From Geothrix paludis (lineage in GTDB: Bacteria > Acidobacteriota > Holophagae > Holophagales > Holophagaceae), in NCBI RefSeq assembly GCF_022808815.1, contig NZ_JAKZLC010000003.1, positions 124,001 through 188,000 of the forward strand: a stretch of 64,000 nucleotides of DNA, in the 5' to 3' direction. Each line of letters starts with the position of its first letter. The first letter of the stretch is position 1. Below are positions 50,247 through 57,601 of the stretch, in pieces. The notes below the pieces were generated by a model that searched no databases, was not told where the DNA came from, and was given only the letters and a program-made list of their open reading frames with translations. The position numbers were made by a program, and so were the translations under genes.

Positions 50247-51320
50247 ATGACCGACACTTCGAAAAGCTGTGCCTGCGCCGCGCCGGTCCCTGCCGCAGGG
50301 CCCGGATTCTGGAGGTCGGGAGGGTGGTTGCTGGCCGCCCTCCCGCTCTGGATCGGCCTCTACCTCCTGCTCCATCCCGCCGCCGACTGGCTGGCCTTCC
50401 GGGTCTTCGGCCTGGCGCCAGGCAGCCGCCTGGGTGAGGCCGTGGCCTTCTTCGCCTACGACGCGCCCAAGGTGCTCATGCTCCTGGCGGCCGTGGTGCT
50501 GGGCGTGAGCTTCGTGCAGACCTTCCTCAGCGCGGAGCGCACCCGCGACCTGCTGGCCAAGCGCACGGGCGCCTGGAGCAACCTGCTGGCCTCCCTGCTG
50601 GGCATCGCCACGCCCTTCTGCTCCTGCTCGGCGGTGCCGCTTTTCATCGGCTTCGTGCGGGTGGGTGTACCCCTGGGCGCCACCTTCAGCTTCCTGGTGT
50701 CGGCCCCCATGGTGAACGAGGTGGCGCTGTTCCTGCTGTGGGGCCTCTTCGGCTGGCGCATCGCCCTCCTCTACACCGCGACGGGCCTGGCGGTGGCCTT
50801 CGTCTCCGGCTGGATCCTCGGAAAGCTCCGCATGGAGCGGCACCTGGAGCCCTGGGTGATGGAGATCCCCTTCGAGGCCTCCAAGGCGTCGGACGCTTCT
50901 CTGGGCTTCGCGCAGCGCCTGGACCTGGCGCTCCAGGCCACGAAGGACATTGTCGGCAAGGTCTGGCCCTATATTCTCGCTGGCATCGCCGTCGGCGCCT
51001 TCCTGCACGGCTACGTGCCCGCCGAGCTGATGGCCCGCGTCATGGGCAAGTCCGCCTGGTGGAGCGTGCCCCTGGCGGTCCTCATCGGCGTGCCCCTGTA
51101 TTCCAACGCGGCCGGCATCATCCCCATCGTCCAGGTGCTGCTGGCCAAGGGCGCGGCGCTGGGTACAGCCCTCGCCTTCATGATGGCGGTGACGGGGCTG
51201 TCCCTTCCCGAGACCGTCATCCTCCGCAAGGTGCTCAAGCCCCGGCTCCTGGCGGTCTTCCTCGGCACCGTGGCGGCGGGCATCGTGCTCGTCGGGTTCC
51301 TGTTCAACCTCGTGATGTAG
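50247..51320 (+). CDS. arsP: ArsP-like organoarsenical permease (COG0701)
   Basis: The protein has 357 residues with about eight helices. It carries TPFCSCSAVPLFIGF, the signature of the COG0701/DUF318 permeases to which ArsP belongs. A short Cys-rich N-terminus (SCACAAP) precedes the first helix. Placed between arsM and the mini-thioredoxin, it is likely to export methyl-As(III), though COG0701 members have other substrates. Confidence 0.8.
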   Translation: MTDTSKSCACAAPVPAAGPGFWRSGGWLLAALPLWIGLYLLLHPAADWLAFRVFGLAPGSRLGEAVAFFAYDAPKVLMLLAAVVLGVSFVQTFLSAERTRDLLAKRTGAWSNLLASLLGIATPFCSCSAVPLFIGFVRVGVPLGATFSFLVSAPMVNEVALFLLWGLFGWRIALLYTATGLAVAFVSGWILGKLRMERHLEPWVMEIPFEASKASDASLGFAQRLDLALQATKDIVGKVWPYILAGIAVGAFLHGYVPAELMARVMGKSAWWSVPLAVLIGVPLYSNAAGIIPIVQVLLAKGAALGTALAFMMAVTGLSLPETVILRKVLKPRLLAVFLGTVAAGIVLVGFLFNLVM

Positions 51321-51328
51321 GAGAGGCC

Positions 51329-51559
51329 ATGAAGATCGAAGTGCTGGGCAGCGGCTGCGCCAAGTGCAAGCTGCTGGCGGAGCGGACGGAGGAAGCCGCG
51401 AAGGGGTTGGGCCTGGACTTCACGCTGGTGAAGGTCACGGAGTATCCGGACATCGTGGCCCGGGGCGTGATGTCCACGCCGGGGCTGGTGGTGGATGGCG
51501 TGGTGAAGAGCCAGGGCCACGTGCCCACGGTGGCGGCCATCAAGGACCTGCTGCGGTAG
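51329..51559 (+). CDS. Mini-thioredoxin (redox-active disulfide protein)
   Basis: The protein has 76 residues. It has a glutaredoxin-like fold with CxxC in LGSGCAKCKLL and the cis-Pro segment GVMSTPGLVVDG, like TM0996/MTH895 proteins. It may reduce ArsC or keep ArsM and ArsP thiols reduced. It is nine bases after arsP and closes the island. Confidence 0.88.
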   Translation: MKIEVLGSGCAKCKLLAERTEEAAKGLGLDFTLVKVTEYPDIVARGVMSTPGLVVDGVVKSQGHVPTVAAIKDLLR

Positions 51560-51586
51560 GATTTCCCCACACCGCGAGGGGATTTC

Positions 51587-52633
51587 ATGCGCATCGGCAT
51601 CCTGGGCTATGGCCGCTTCGGGCGCGCGCTGGGCGAGCTGCTCCGCGAGGCCGGCCATGGCTATCGGGCCTGGGATCCCGCCGTGGAGGTCCCCGCCGAG
51701 CGCCGGGCCGCCGGCCTCCGGGACCTGGTGGAGGCGGAGGCCCTGGTGCTGGCGGTGCCCGTGGCCGCCCAGGTCGCGGCCCTGGCGAGCCTGCGGCCCC
51801 ACCTGCGGCCAGACCAGCTGGTCTTCGATGTGGGCAGCGTGAAGTCGGGCCCCTGCGCCCTGATGGACGCCCAGCTGGGCGCGGCCATCCCCCACGCGGG
51901 GACGCATCCTCTCTTCGGGCCCGTGAGCCTGGCCCGGGCGGAGCGGCCCCTGCGCGTGGTGCTCTGCCCCTCGATCCACCACCCCGCTGCCGCCGATCGG
52001 GTGCAGGCCCTGTTCGAGAGCTTGGGCTGCGAAGTGCTGCGCCAGAGCCCCGAGGACCACGACCGCGTGATGGCCACCACCCACGCCCTCACCTTCTTCA
52101 TCGCCAAGGGCCTGCTGGCCGTGGGCGCCGGGGCCGAGCTGCCCTTCACGCCGCCCTCCTTCCACGCCATCGCCCGCACCCTGGAATCCGTGCGCGAGGA
52201 TGCCGGCCACCTCTTCGCCGCGCTGCAGAACCAGAACCCCTTCGCCAAGGGAGCCCGCGAAGGACTGCTGGAGGCCCTCTCCGCCATCCACCAGACCCTG
52301 GCGGAAGCCGTGGCGGAAGGTGCGGACGAGCAGCAGTTGGCCATCCCCAGCCTGGGGGAGCGCTCCCCCATCCTCCAGGAGACCCGCGACCACATCGACG
52401 CCCTGGACCAGGAACTGGTGGCTCTGCTGGCCCGCCGCACCGAGCTGGTGCTCCGCGCCGGCCGCGCCAAGGCCGAGCTGGGCCTCCCCGTGCACGACCC
52501 TGACCGGGAAGCCTCGCAGCTCCAGGCCCGCCGCGCCTGGGCCCAGGAGGCCCATCTGGACGCGCAGGGTGTGGAGGACGTCTTCCGGGCCGTGCTGCGG
52601 GCGTCGCGGTCGGCTCAGGGCGGCAGGGGCTGA
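51587..52633 (+). CDS. tyrA: Prephenate dehydrogenase-chorismate mutase fusion
   Basis: The protein has 348 residues. The N-terminal prephenate dehydrogenase domain (about 1-255) has the NAD motif ILGYGRFGRALGE and GTHPLFGP. The C-terminal AroQ-type chorismate mutase (about 262-340) has ETRDHIDALDQELVALLARRTELV. The order is the reverse of enterobacterial TyrA (mutase first). It acts in tyrosine synthesis. Its 3' end overlaps the convergent sigma factor gene by 19 bases. Confidence 0.88.
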   Translation: MRIGILGYGRFGRALGELLREAGHGYRAWDPAVEVPAERRAAGLRDLVEAEALVLAVPVAAQVAALASLRPHLRPDQLVFDVGSVKSGPCALMDAQLGAAIPHAGTHPLFGPVSLARAERPLRVVLCPSIHHPAAADRVQALFESLGCEVLRQSPEDHDRVMATTHALTFFIAKGLLAVGAGAELPFTPPSFHAIARTLESVREDAGHLFAALQNQNPFAKGAREGLLEALSAIHQTLAEAVAEGADEQQLAIPSLGERSPILQETRDHIDALDQELVALLARRTELVLRAGRAKAELGLPVHDPDREASQLQARRAWAQEAHLDAQGVEDVFRAVLRASRSAQGGRG

Positions 52634-53670
52634 CCGGCCGCCGCCGGTTCCGGCCACGCCACCACCAGAGCCGCGCCGGGCTGGGCTCCGGGTCGGGATT
52701 CCCAGGTGATGCGGAGCTCCAGGGGCCAGGCCTCGGCCAGGCCGGGGGCTTCAAGGATCTGGAGGGCCTTGCCCTCGGCATCGGGGCCCCGGAGGTCCAG
52801 GTGCTGCCAGCCCGCGGCGGTCCGGAGCCACAGCATGGGGCGCGTCCCGGCCGGCGGCGCAGGGAAGCGGGACAGGGTGAGCACCGCGATCCCGGCACCG
52901 GGGGCGCTGCGGAAGGCGGCGTGGAGGCCGGCCTCCCCGGCGGTCGTTCCGGGCGGCGCCAGGCGCAGAACCTTCGTCTGGCTGTCCGCCAGCAGGTGGA
53001 GGGCCCTTCCATGCTGGCGGTCCCCTTCCGCATGGCGGCGGTAGATCCAGGCTCCCGTGCCGGTCAGGGCCACGGCCAGGACGGCCACCAGGCCGCCCAG
53101 GTGCCGCTCCAGTGACTTCAGGCCGCTACGGATCCGTGTCTTCGCGGTGCCCAGGGGCACCTGGAGCGTCCGGGCCACCTCTTCGTGGGTGAGGTCGGCG
53201 AAGAAGGCCAGTCGCAGCGCGGTGCGCTGGGATTCCGGCAGGGCGGCCAGCGCTTCCGACACGGCGTCCCGCTGGTACTCCCGCCAGAGCGTTTCGTCCG
53301 GCAGGGGCTCCTCCGCCGACAGGGCGGCCTGCTCGAGCAGAGGATCGCCGGCGGACTGGGGCCGCCGGGCGCGGGAGCGCAGCTCGTCCAGCATCCGGTG
53401 GCGGCTGATGCCAAGCAGCCACGAGCGGAAGGAGCCCCGCGCCGGGTCGAACTCGCCGGCCTTCCGCCACACGGCGAGGAAGGTGTCCTGCACGACCTCC
53501 TCAGCCGCGGGGCGGTCCAGGGAGCGGCAGGCCAGGTGGAACACCAGGGGCGCGTAGCGCCGGTGCAGCTGCTGGAGTGCCTCCTCCCGGCCTTCCCGCA
53601 CCTGCTGAAGAAGGCGCGCGTCCTCCTCGCCGAGGGGGCTGGCAGGGGAAGGGGGGACAAGGGCGGTCAT
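52615..53670 (-). CDS. ECF sigma factor with fused transmembrane RskA-like domain
   Basis: The protein has 351 residues. Sigma region 2 (about 20-85; FRSWLLGISRHRMLDELR) and region 4 (about 125-185; LPESQRTALRLAFFADLTHEEVA) are followed by a membrane helix (GGLVAVLAVALTGTGAWIY) and an outer domain (about 225-345; LRLAPPGTTAGEAGLHAA, MLWLRTAAGWQHLDL) like the C-terminal half of RskA anti-sigma-K proteins. A zinc anti-sigma domain is absent. This would tether the sigma factor to the membrane. ATG at 53670 is preceded by GGAG. Confidence 0.8.
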   Translation of the reverse strand: MTALVPPSPASPLGEEDARLLQQVREGREEALQQLHRRYAPLVFHLACRSLDRPAAEEVVQDTFLAVWRKAGEFDPARGSFRSWLLGISRHRMLDELRSRARRPQSAGDPLLEQAALSAEEPLPDETLWREYQRDAVSEALAALPESQRTALRLAFFADLTHEEVARTLQVPLGTAKTRIRSGLKSLERHLGGLVAVLAVALTGTGAWIYRRHAEGDRQHGRALHLLADSQTKVLRLAPPGTTAGEAGLHAAFRSAPGAGIAVLTLSRFPAPPAGTRPMLWLRTAAGWQHLDLRGPDAEGKALQILEAPGLAEAWPLELRITWESRPGAQPGAALVVAWPEPAAAGQPLPP

Positions 53671-53732
53671 CGTGGCTCCATCCTCTTCCCTCAAGCGTTC
53701 CTGGGCCAGCCCCGGTGGGTCCGGAATCCGGG

Positions 53733-54212
53733 TCAAAGCCGGGTCTCCGGGGGCACGGTGCTGGCGGTGTCCACCAGCAGCAGCCCCTGCGGGTCGGTCT
53801 CCTTCACGTCCAGGTGCCGCAGGTGGCGCTTGGCCGGGCCCTGGGTGACCTCGCCGTGGGCGTCGTACTCGCTGCCGTGGCAGGGGCAGGCGAAGCCGGC
53901 GGCGCCTTCCGTATGGACGATGCAGCCGAGGTGCGTGCAGATGCCGGACAGGGCGTAGATCCCACGCTCGTCCGCCATGAGGAAGAAGGCTCCGAGTCGC
54001 CGGTAGTCCAGCACCTTGCCGGGCGTCAGGTCCGGCCGCGTGGCCTCGGTGAGCTTCAGCGGGTGGGGATCGGGGGGCAGCTTCGGCGGGGCGGGAGGCT
54101 GCGCCCCGCCCGGGAGGCCCGCGCTCGCCAGCAGGAGGCCGAGGGTGGCGCAGAAGGCCCGTCGCGGGTGGACCTGATCGAAGGCTGGACCATCGGGGGG
54201 CTTCGTCGTCAT
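53733..54212 (-). CDS. Rieske [2Fe-2S] protein with signal sequence
   Basis: The protein has 159 residues. Rieske ligands are C-T-H-L-G-C and C-P-C-H-G-S. The N-terminus has a Tat/Sec-like signal (RRAFCATLGLLLASAGLPGGA). It probably transfers electrons at the periplasmic membrane face. It overlaps the phosphoesterase gene by four bases and precedes the sigma factor gene in the same direction. Confidence 0.88.
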   Translation of the reverse strand: MTTKPPDGPAFDQVHPRRAFCATLGLLLASAGLPGGAQPPAPPKLPPDPHPLKLTEATRPDLTPGKVLDYRRLGAFFLMADERGIYALSGICTHLGCIVHTEGAAGFACPCHGSEYDAHGEVTQGPAKRHLRHLDVKETDPQGLLLVDTASTVPPETRL

Positions 54213-55150
54213 GCTGGCGCCCCAGCGCCCTTCAGCGAGTCGGCTAGGGGCTTCTCGGCCAGCACCAGGAGTCCATCGCTGCCTTTGAGCTGGGGCTGGG
54301 TGTGGATCTGCCGGAAGCCGAGGTCCCGGTAGGGATGGGCAGGGTCCCAGGGCAGGGGCGCCCGCTTGGGGGCGGAGCCGGGCGCGGGCAGGGGGAAGAT
54401 GAGCGAGGTGGCCGCGTGGTGCTGGATGTGGCCCGTGCGGTGGTGGTGCTCCTGGTGGATGTGGCCGTAGAACACCGTCACGAAGCGATGGTCCTTCAGC
54501 AGGTCCAGGGCCTTCTGCCCGTCCAGGGTGGCCCAGTCCCAGTCGGGATAGAGGTCGAAGAGGGGCCGGTGCGCGAAGATCACCAGGGGCTCGTCCTTGG
54601 GCGTGTGGCTCAGCTCGCCCGCCAGCCACTTCAGCTGCTCGGCGCCGAGGACGGAGCCCACCTGGGAGACGTTGTCCAGGGCGATGAAGTTCACGCCCCG
54701 GTGCGTGAAGGCGTAGTGCGAGATTCCGAAGGCCTCCCGGTAGGCTTCGCCGCGGTCCTCCTGAGCGTCATGCTCCCCCGGCAGGTAGCGGATCTGCCGG
54801 ACCCGCAGCCGGCCGGCCTGCTGCTTGAATTCCGCCATGCGCTTGCGGCGGAGTTGCGGATCGTCGGTGTCGTGGGTGAGGTCGCCCGTGAAGATGACGA
54901 AGTCCGGCTGGGGATCGAGCGCATTCACCGTATCGATGGCCTTGCCCAGGGTGCCGGTCGCATCGGGATTGACCTTGGGCCCCTCGAAGCCCCAGTGGGT
55001 GTCCGACAGCTGCACCCAGTAGAAGTCCGAGGCTTTGGCTGCGCCCGTCGGACCCAGGGCCTCCGCGAAACCTGGCAGGCCCGTGGCGAACACGGCCCCG
55101 CCGATGCCCATGACCTTCAGGAACGTGAGCCGATCCATCTGCGATCCCAT
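54209..55150 (-). CDS. Calcineurin-like metallophosphoesterase
   Basis: The protein has 313 residues. Metal ligands: LSDTHWG, TGDLTHD, PGEHDAQ (a GEHD variant of GNHD), FAHRPL and YGHIHQEHH. A hydrophobic N-terminal signal lacks the twin Arg. It is probably secreted. ATG at 55150 follows GGAGG. It heads the phosphoesterase-Rieske-sigma run. Confidence 0.85.
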   Translation of the reverse strand: MGSQMDRLTFLKVMGIGGAVFATGLPGFAEALGPTGAAKASDFYWVQLSDTHWGFEGPKVNPDATGTLGKAIDTVNALDPQPDFVIFTGDLTHDTDDPQLRRKRMAEFKQQAGRLRVRQIRYLPGEHDAQEDRGEAYREAFGISHYAFTHRGVNFIALDNVSQVGSVLGAEQLKWLAGELSHTPKDEPLVIFAHRPLFDLYPDWDWATLDGQKALDLLKDHRFVTVFYGHIHQEHHHRTGHIQHHAATSLIFPLPAPGSAPKRAPLPWDPAHPYRDLGFRQIHTQPQLKGSDGLLVLAEKPLADSLKGAGAPA

Positions 55151-55263
55151 GCACCCCCCTCCCGGGCCGGGCCCGGCGCTGTCCTCCTCTCGGGGGGACA
55201 TAAGAGGAATACGCCGGTCCTGGGGGATTGGATGTCGGGTCGCGAGATCGATCTCGATCCGGT

Positions 55264-55965
55264 CTACCAGGGCAGGTCCAGCGCCTTGCACAGGAAGGCG
55301 ACGAGCGGAGAGGCCTGCCGGCAGGCAGCGGCCACCTGGTCGACGAAATCGGGAGCCAGCACCTGGGCGTTGGTGAAGCCGGTGGAGGTGTAGAAGTCCT
55401 TGAGCTTGAGGTCCTCCGCGCAGGGGTGGGCGGGATCGAAGCCCTGAGGGACCCGCTTCAGCGCATCGCCCTCAATCTCCAGACCCGACTTCCGGAGGGC
55501 CTTCCAGGCTGCGGGCTTGGCGGCGATGGCCTGGCGGACCTTGAGCAGTGAATCGGGATCCGGGTGCCAGAGGCCGCCGCCCGCGAAGCTGCCACCGGGC
55601 TCCAGGTGGAGGTAGAAGCCGGGCCCGTGGACGCCCCCGGCCAGCATGGCCCGATGGGGGAAGTGGGCCGCGACGTGCGTCTTGTAGGGCGTCTTGTCCT
55701 TGGCGAACCGCGTGTCGCGGTAGATCCGGAACATGGAGCCGCCCGAAGGCCGCGGATCGGCGATGAAGTGGCGGCTGAGGGACGCCAGCGGGCCGCTGAA
55801 GGCGGCGATGAGCCGCAGCATGGGCTCCCGGGCCTCGGCCTCGTACCGCGCCTTGTTCTCCAGGAACCAGGCGCGCTCGTTGTTCGCCTTCAGGTCCTTC
55901 AGGAACCGGAAGAGGCCGGGGCCCAGCGGATTTTCCAGTCCAGAGGAAGTCGTCTTCGACGCCAC
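55264..55965 (-). CDS. DUF2461 family protein
   Basis: The protein has 233 residues. It has LFRFLKDLKANNERAWFLENKARYE, FRIYRDTRFAKDKTPYKTH and GFYLHLEPGGSFAGGG, the DUF2461/TIGR02453 pattern. Function unknown. No signal peptide. A terminator-like hairpin lies upstream (56009). Confidence 0.85.
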   Translation of the reverse strand: MASKTTSSGLENPLGPGLFRFLKDLKANNERAWFLENKARYEAEAREPMLRLIAAFSGPLASLSRHFIADPRPSGGSMFRIYRDTRFAKDKTPYKTHVAAHFPHRAMLAGGVHGPGFYLHLEPGGSFAGGGLWHPDPDSLLKVRQAIAAKPAAWKALRKSGLEIEGDALKRVPQGFDPAHPCAEDLKLKDFYTSTGFTNAQVLAPDFVDQVAAACRQASPLVAFLCKALDLPW

Positions 55966-56008
55966 ATCGCCTCCTGCGGGTGCTTCCAGGGTAGGCCCAA
56001 AACGATGC

Positions 56009-56028
56009 GGGCCCCCTTGCGGGGGCCC
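56009..56028 (-). terminator. Terminator after the sod region
   Basis: Eight-base arms GGGCCCCC/GGGGGCCC with a four-base loop, followed on the minus strand by GCATCGTTTTG. Confidence 0.65.
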
Positions 56029-56055
56029 GTACGCAGGCGATGAATCGCCTGCGCC

Positions 56056-56207
56056 TTACTTGCCGAAGCGCTTGGAGACCTCGCTCCACTTGATGTTCTC
56101 GACAACGGGGCCCCCTCCACGAGCCGAAGGCGAGTGGGAGGACACGCCGGGGGCGTGTCCGATCGGGGGGTAGTCCCGGCCTCGAGGTACTTCGCGCGGG
56201 CGGTGCC
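56056..56207 (-). pseudogene. Interrupted duplicate of the sod 3' end
   Basis: Bases 56056-56103 match the end of sod (56311-56358) with one mismatch, including the stop (SEVSKRFGK). Bases 56178-56207 match sod 56362-56391 (GCACCGCCCGCGCGAAGTAC-type sequence on the minus strand). Between them 74 bases of repeat DNA replace three bases of sod. The duplicate starts 255 bases downstream of sod's own stop. Confidence 0.85.
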
Positions 56208-56310
56208 AGCGGGGCCCCGTCCGTGAAGCCGAGCGAAGCGAAAGCTGAACGGGAGCAGGCCCCATGCGGGGCCTGCGATCCGGGGGGCGACGAGGTTCAC
56301 CCGCGCCCTC
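56104..56310 (-). repeat. Repeat DNA inserted in and beside the sod duplicate
   Basis: The 74-base insert (56104-56177) contains CGAGCCGAAGGCGAGTGGGAGG and GACACGCC/GGCGTGTC, related to the extra module of element E at 24090-24120 (read in inverse). The second part (56208-56310) has CAGGCCCC-ATGC-GGGGCCTG and AAGCCGAGCGAAGCGAAAGCT. It belongs to the same intergenic family in a looser sense. Confidence 0.6.
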
Positions 56311-56889
56311 TTACTTGCCGAAGCGCTTGGAGACTTCGCTCCACTTGATGTTCTCGACGAAGGCCTCGAGGTACTTCGCGCGGGCGGTGCCGTAGTCGAC
56401 CATGAACGCGTGCTCCCAGCTGTCCAGCACCACGAGCAGGTCCTGCTCGATGGGCAGGCCCAGGTGGTGCTCGGCCACGAAGTAGGTGTGCAGCTTGCCG
56501 TCGCGGCGGTTGCGGGTGAGCAGGGCCCAGCCGGGACCGCCCAGGGCGCAGGCCTTGAGGTCGGCCAGCACCTTGTCCTTGCCGCCCACGGCGTCCAGGG
56601 CGGCCTTGAGGCCGGCGCTGATGTCGCTGTCGGCGCCCAGGTTCTCGAAGTAGAGCTCGTGCAGGAAGGAGCCGTTGAAGGCCACGGCCTCGCGGCGCTT
56701 CAGCTCGCTGTACTCGTTGTAGGAGTAGTTGGGCTTGGTGTTGTCGGCGGTCGCCAAGCGCTCCTCGATCTCGTTCAGCTTGGTGACGTAGCCCTTGTAG
56801 AGGCCGAAGTGCTGGTCCAGCTGGGAATCGCTGAGCCCCTTCAGGGCGCCGCCCTTCAGGTGGTCGTAGTTCTTGGCGGTGTAGGCCAT
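56311..56889 (-). CDS. sod: Fe/Mn superoxide dismutase
   Basis: The protein has 192 residues. Metal-ligand regions are DQHFGLYKGYV, FNGSFLHELYFENL and VLDSWEHAFMVDYG. The Gly/Gln residues that separate Fe from Mn types are not decisive here. It detoxifies superoxide in the cytoplasm, near dps and rubrerythrin. Its 3' end is duplicated downstream. Confidence 0.9.
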   Translation of the reverse strand: MAYTAKNYDHLKGGALKGLSDSQLDQHFGLYKGYVTKLNEIEERLATADNTKPNYSYNEYSELKRREAVAFNGSFLHELYFENLGADSDISAGLKAALDAVGGKDKVLADLKACALGGPGWALLTRNRRDGKLHTYFVAEHHLGLPIEQDLLVVLDSWEHAFMVDYGTARAKYLEAFVENIKWSEVSKRFGK

Positions 56890-56969
56890 GGGTGTCTCCT
56901 TGGCTGCGCGACGCGCGGATGAGTAGTTTACTTAAAAAGTCGGAAATTGGATGAAACAGGCACAATGTT

Positions 56970-57151
56970 CAGGTGCGGGTCCGGTATCGGACGCGGTGGC
57001 CGGGCTTGGCCCGGACCCCGCATGGGGGTGCACGAGGGGGGACAGGGGCCCCGGATCCGCGAGCACATGCGAGCGGGAACACGCTCCAGCGGAGCGTGCG
57101 ATAACCGGGGAGGACGCGAAGCGTCCGGGCGGTCCCCCCTCGTTTAGATCA
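56970..57151 (-). repeat. Multi-hairpin element abutting the dps stop (copy F)
   Basis: An 11-base inverted repeat (CGAGGGGGGAC, 57033-57043; GTCCCCCCTCG, 57132-57142) encloses hairpins CACGCTCC/GGAGCGTG (57080-57098) and GGACGC/GCGTCC (57112-57126). CCGGGC/GCCCGG lies beyond. It starts at the dps stop (TGATCTAAACGAGG). It is related in design to elements A-E but only distantly in sequence. Confidence 0.6.
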
Positions 57152-57592
57152 ACCCAGCATCTCCCTCAGGAACCAGGCCTCTTTCTGATGGACCTGCACG
57201 AAGCGGGTGAGCAGGTCGGCGGTGCCGGGATCGCCGGCGTCGTTGGCGAGCTCGATGCCCTCGTGCATGAGCGACACGGTGACCTCCTCGTTGGCCAGGG
57301 CCTCCTTCAGCATGGCCTCGGGATCCAGGCGGGCGGAGGGGTTGGAGATGGCGGCCTTGGTCTGGGCCTCGATCTGGGCCGGGGCGTGGATCGGCACGCC
57401 GCCCATCATGCGGATCCGCTCCGCCAGCTCGTCCACGGTGCCGTCGGCGGCGGTGTAGAGGTCCTCGAAGCGCAGGTGGTAGTCGCGGAAGTGGGGGCCG
57501 GTGACAGTCCAGTGGTAGCGCTTGGCATTGAGGGCCAGCACGAAGGCAGTGGCCAGCTCGGCGTTCAGGTGATCGATGACGGAACGGTTCAT
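57149..57592 (-). CDS. dps: Dps ferritin-like DNA-protection protein
   Basis: The protein has 147 residues. It has the dinuclear ferroxidase motif ALNAKRYHWTVTGPHFRDYHLRFEDLYT with conserved His, Asp and Glu, and a C-terminal TADLLTRFVQVHQKEAWFLREM helix. It oxidises and stores iron with peroxide. It is followed by element F and sod. Confidence 0.93.
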   Translation of the reverse strand: MNRSVIDHLNAELATAFVLALNAKRYHWTVTGPHFRDYHLRFEDLYTAADGTVDELAERIRMMGGVPIHAPAQIEAQTKAAISNPSARLDPEAMLKEALANEEVTVSLMHEGIELANDAGDPGTADLLTRFVQVHQKEAWFLREMLG

Positions 57593-57601
57593 GGCTTCTC
57601 C

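Larger units (their letters stand above)
55966..56310. other. Gap between sod and the DUF2461 gene: terminator, sod remnant and inserted repeats
   Basis: This 345-base stretch contains a terminator hairpin (56009-56028), a small palindrome CAGGCGAT/ATCGCCTG (56034-56051), a broken copy of the sod 3' end (56056-56103 and 56178-56207) and repeat-like insert DNA (56104-56177 and 56208-56310). No intact gene. Confidence 0.8.

Noticed and set aside
53671-53736. Longer sigma factor starting at a TTG at 53736
   Set aside because: The ATG at 53670 has a ribosome site and matches where the sigma fold begins; the extension is not sigma-like.
56056-56265. A separate small gene ending in SEVSKRFGK
   Set aside because: It is the displaced end of sod joined to repeat DNA; only its last 15 or so codons are genuine protein-coding sequence.
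8905-57151. CRISPR array
   Set aside because: The recurring intergenic elements are single, widely spaced and hairpin-rich, with no regular repeat-spacer pattern and no cas genes.
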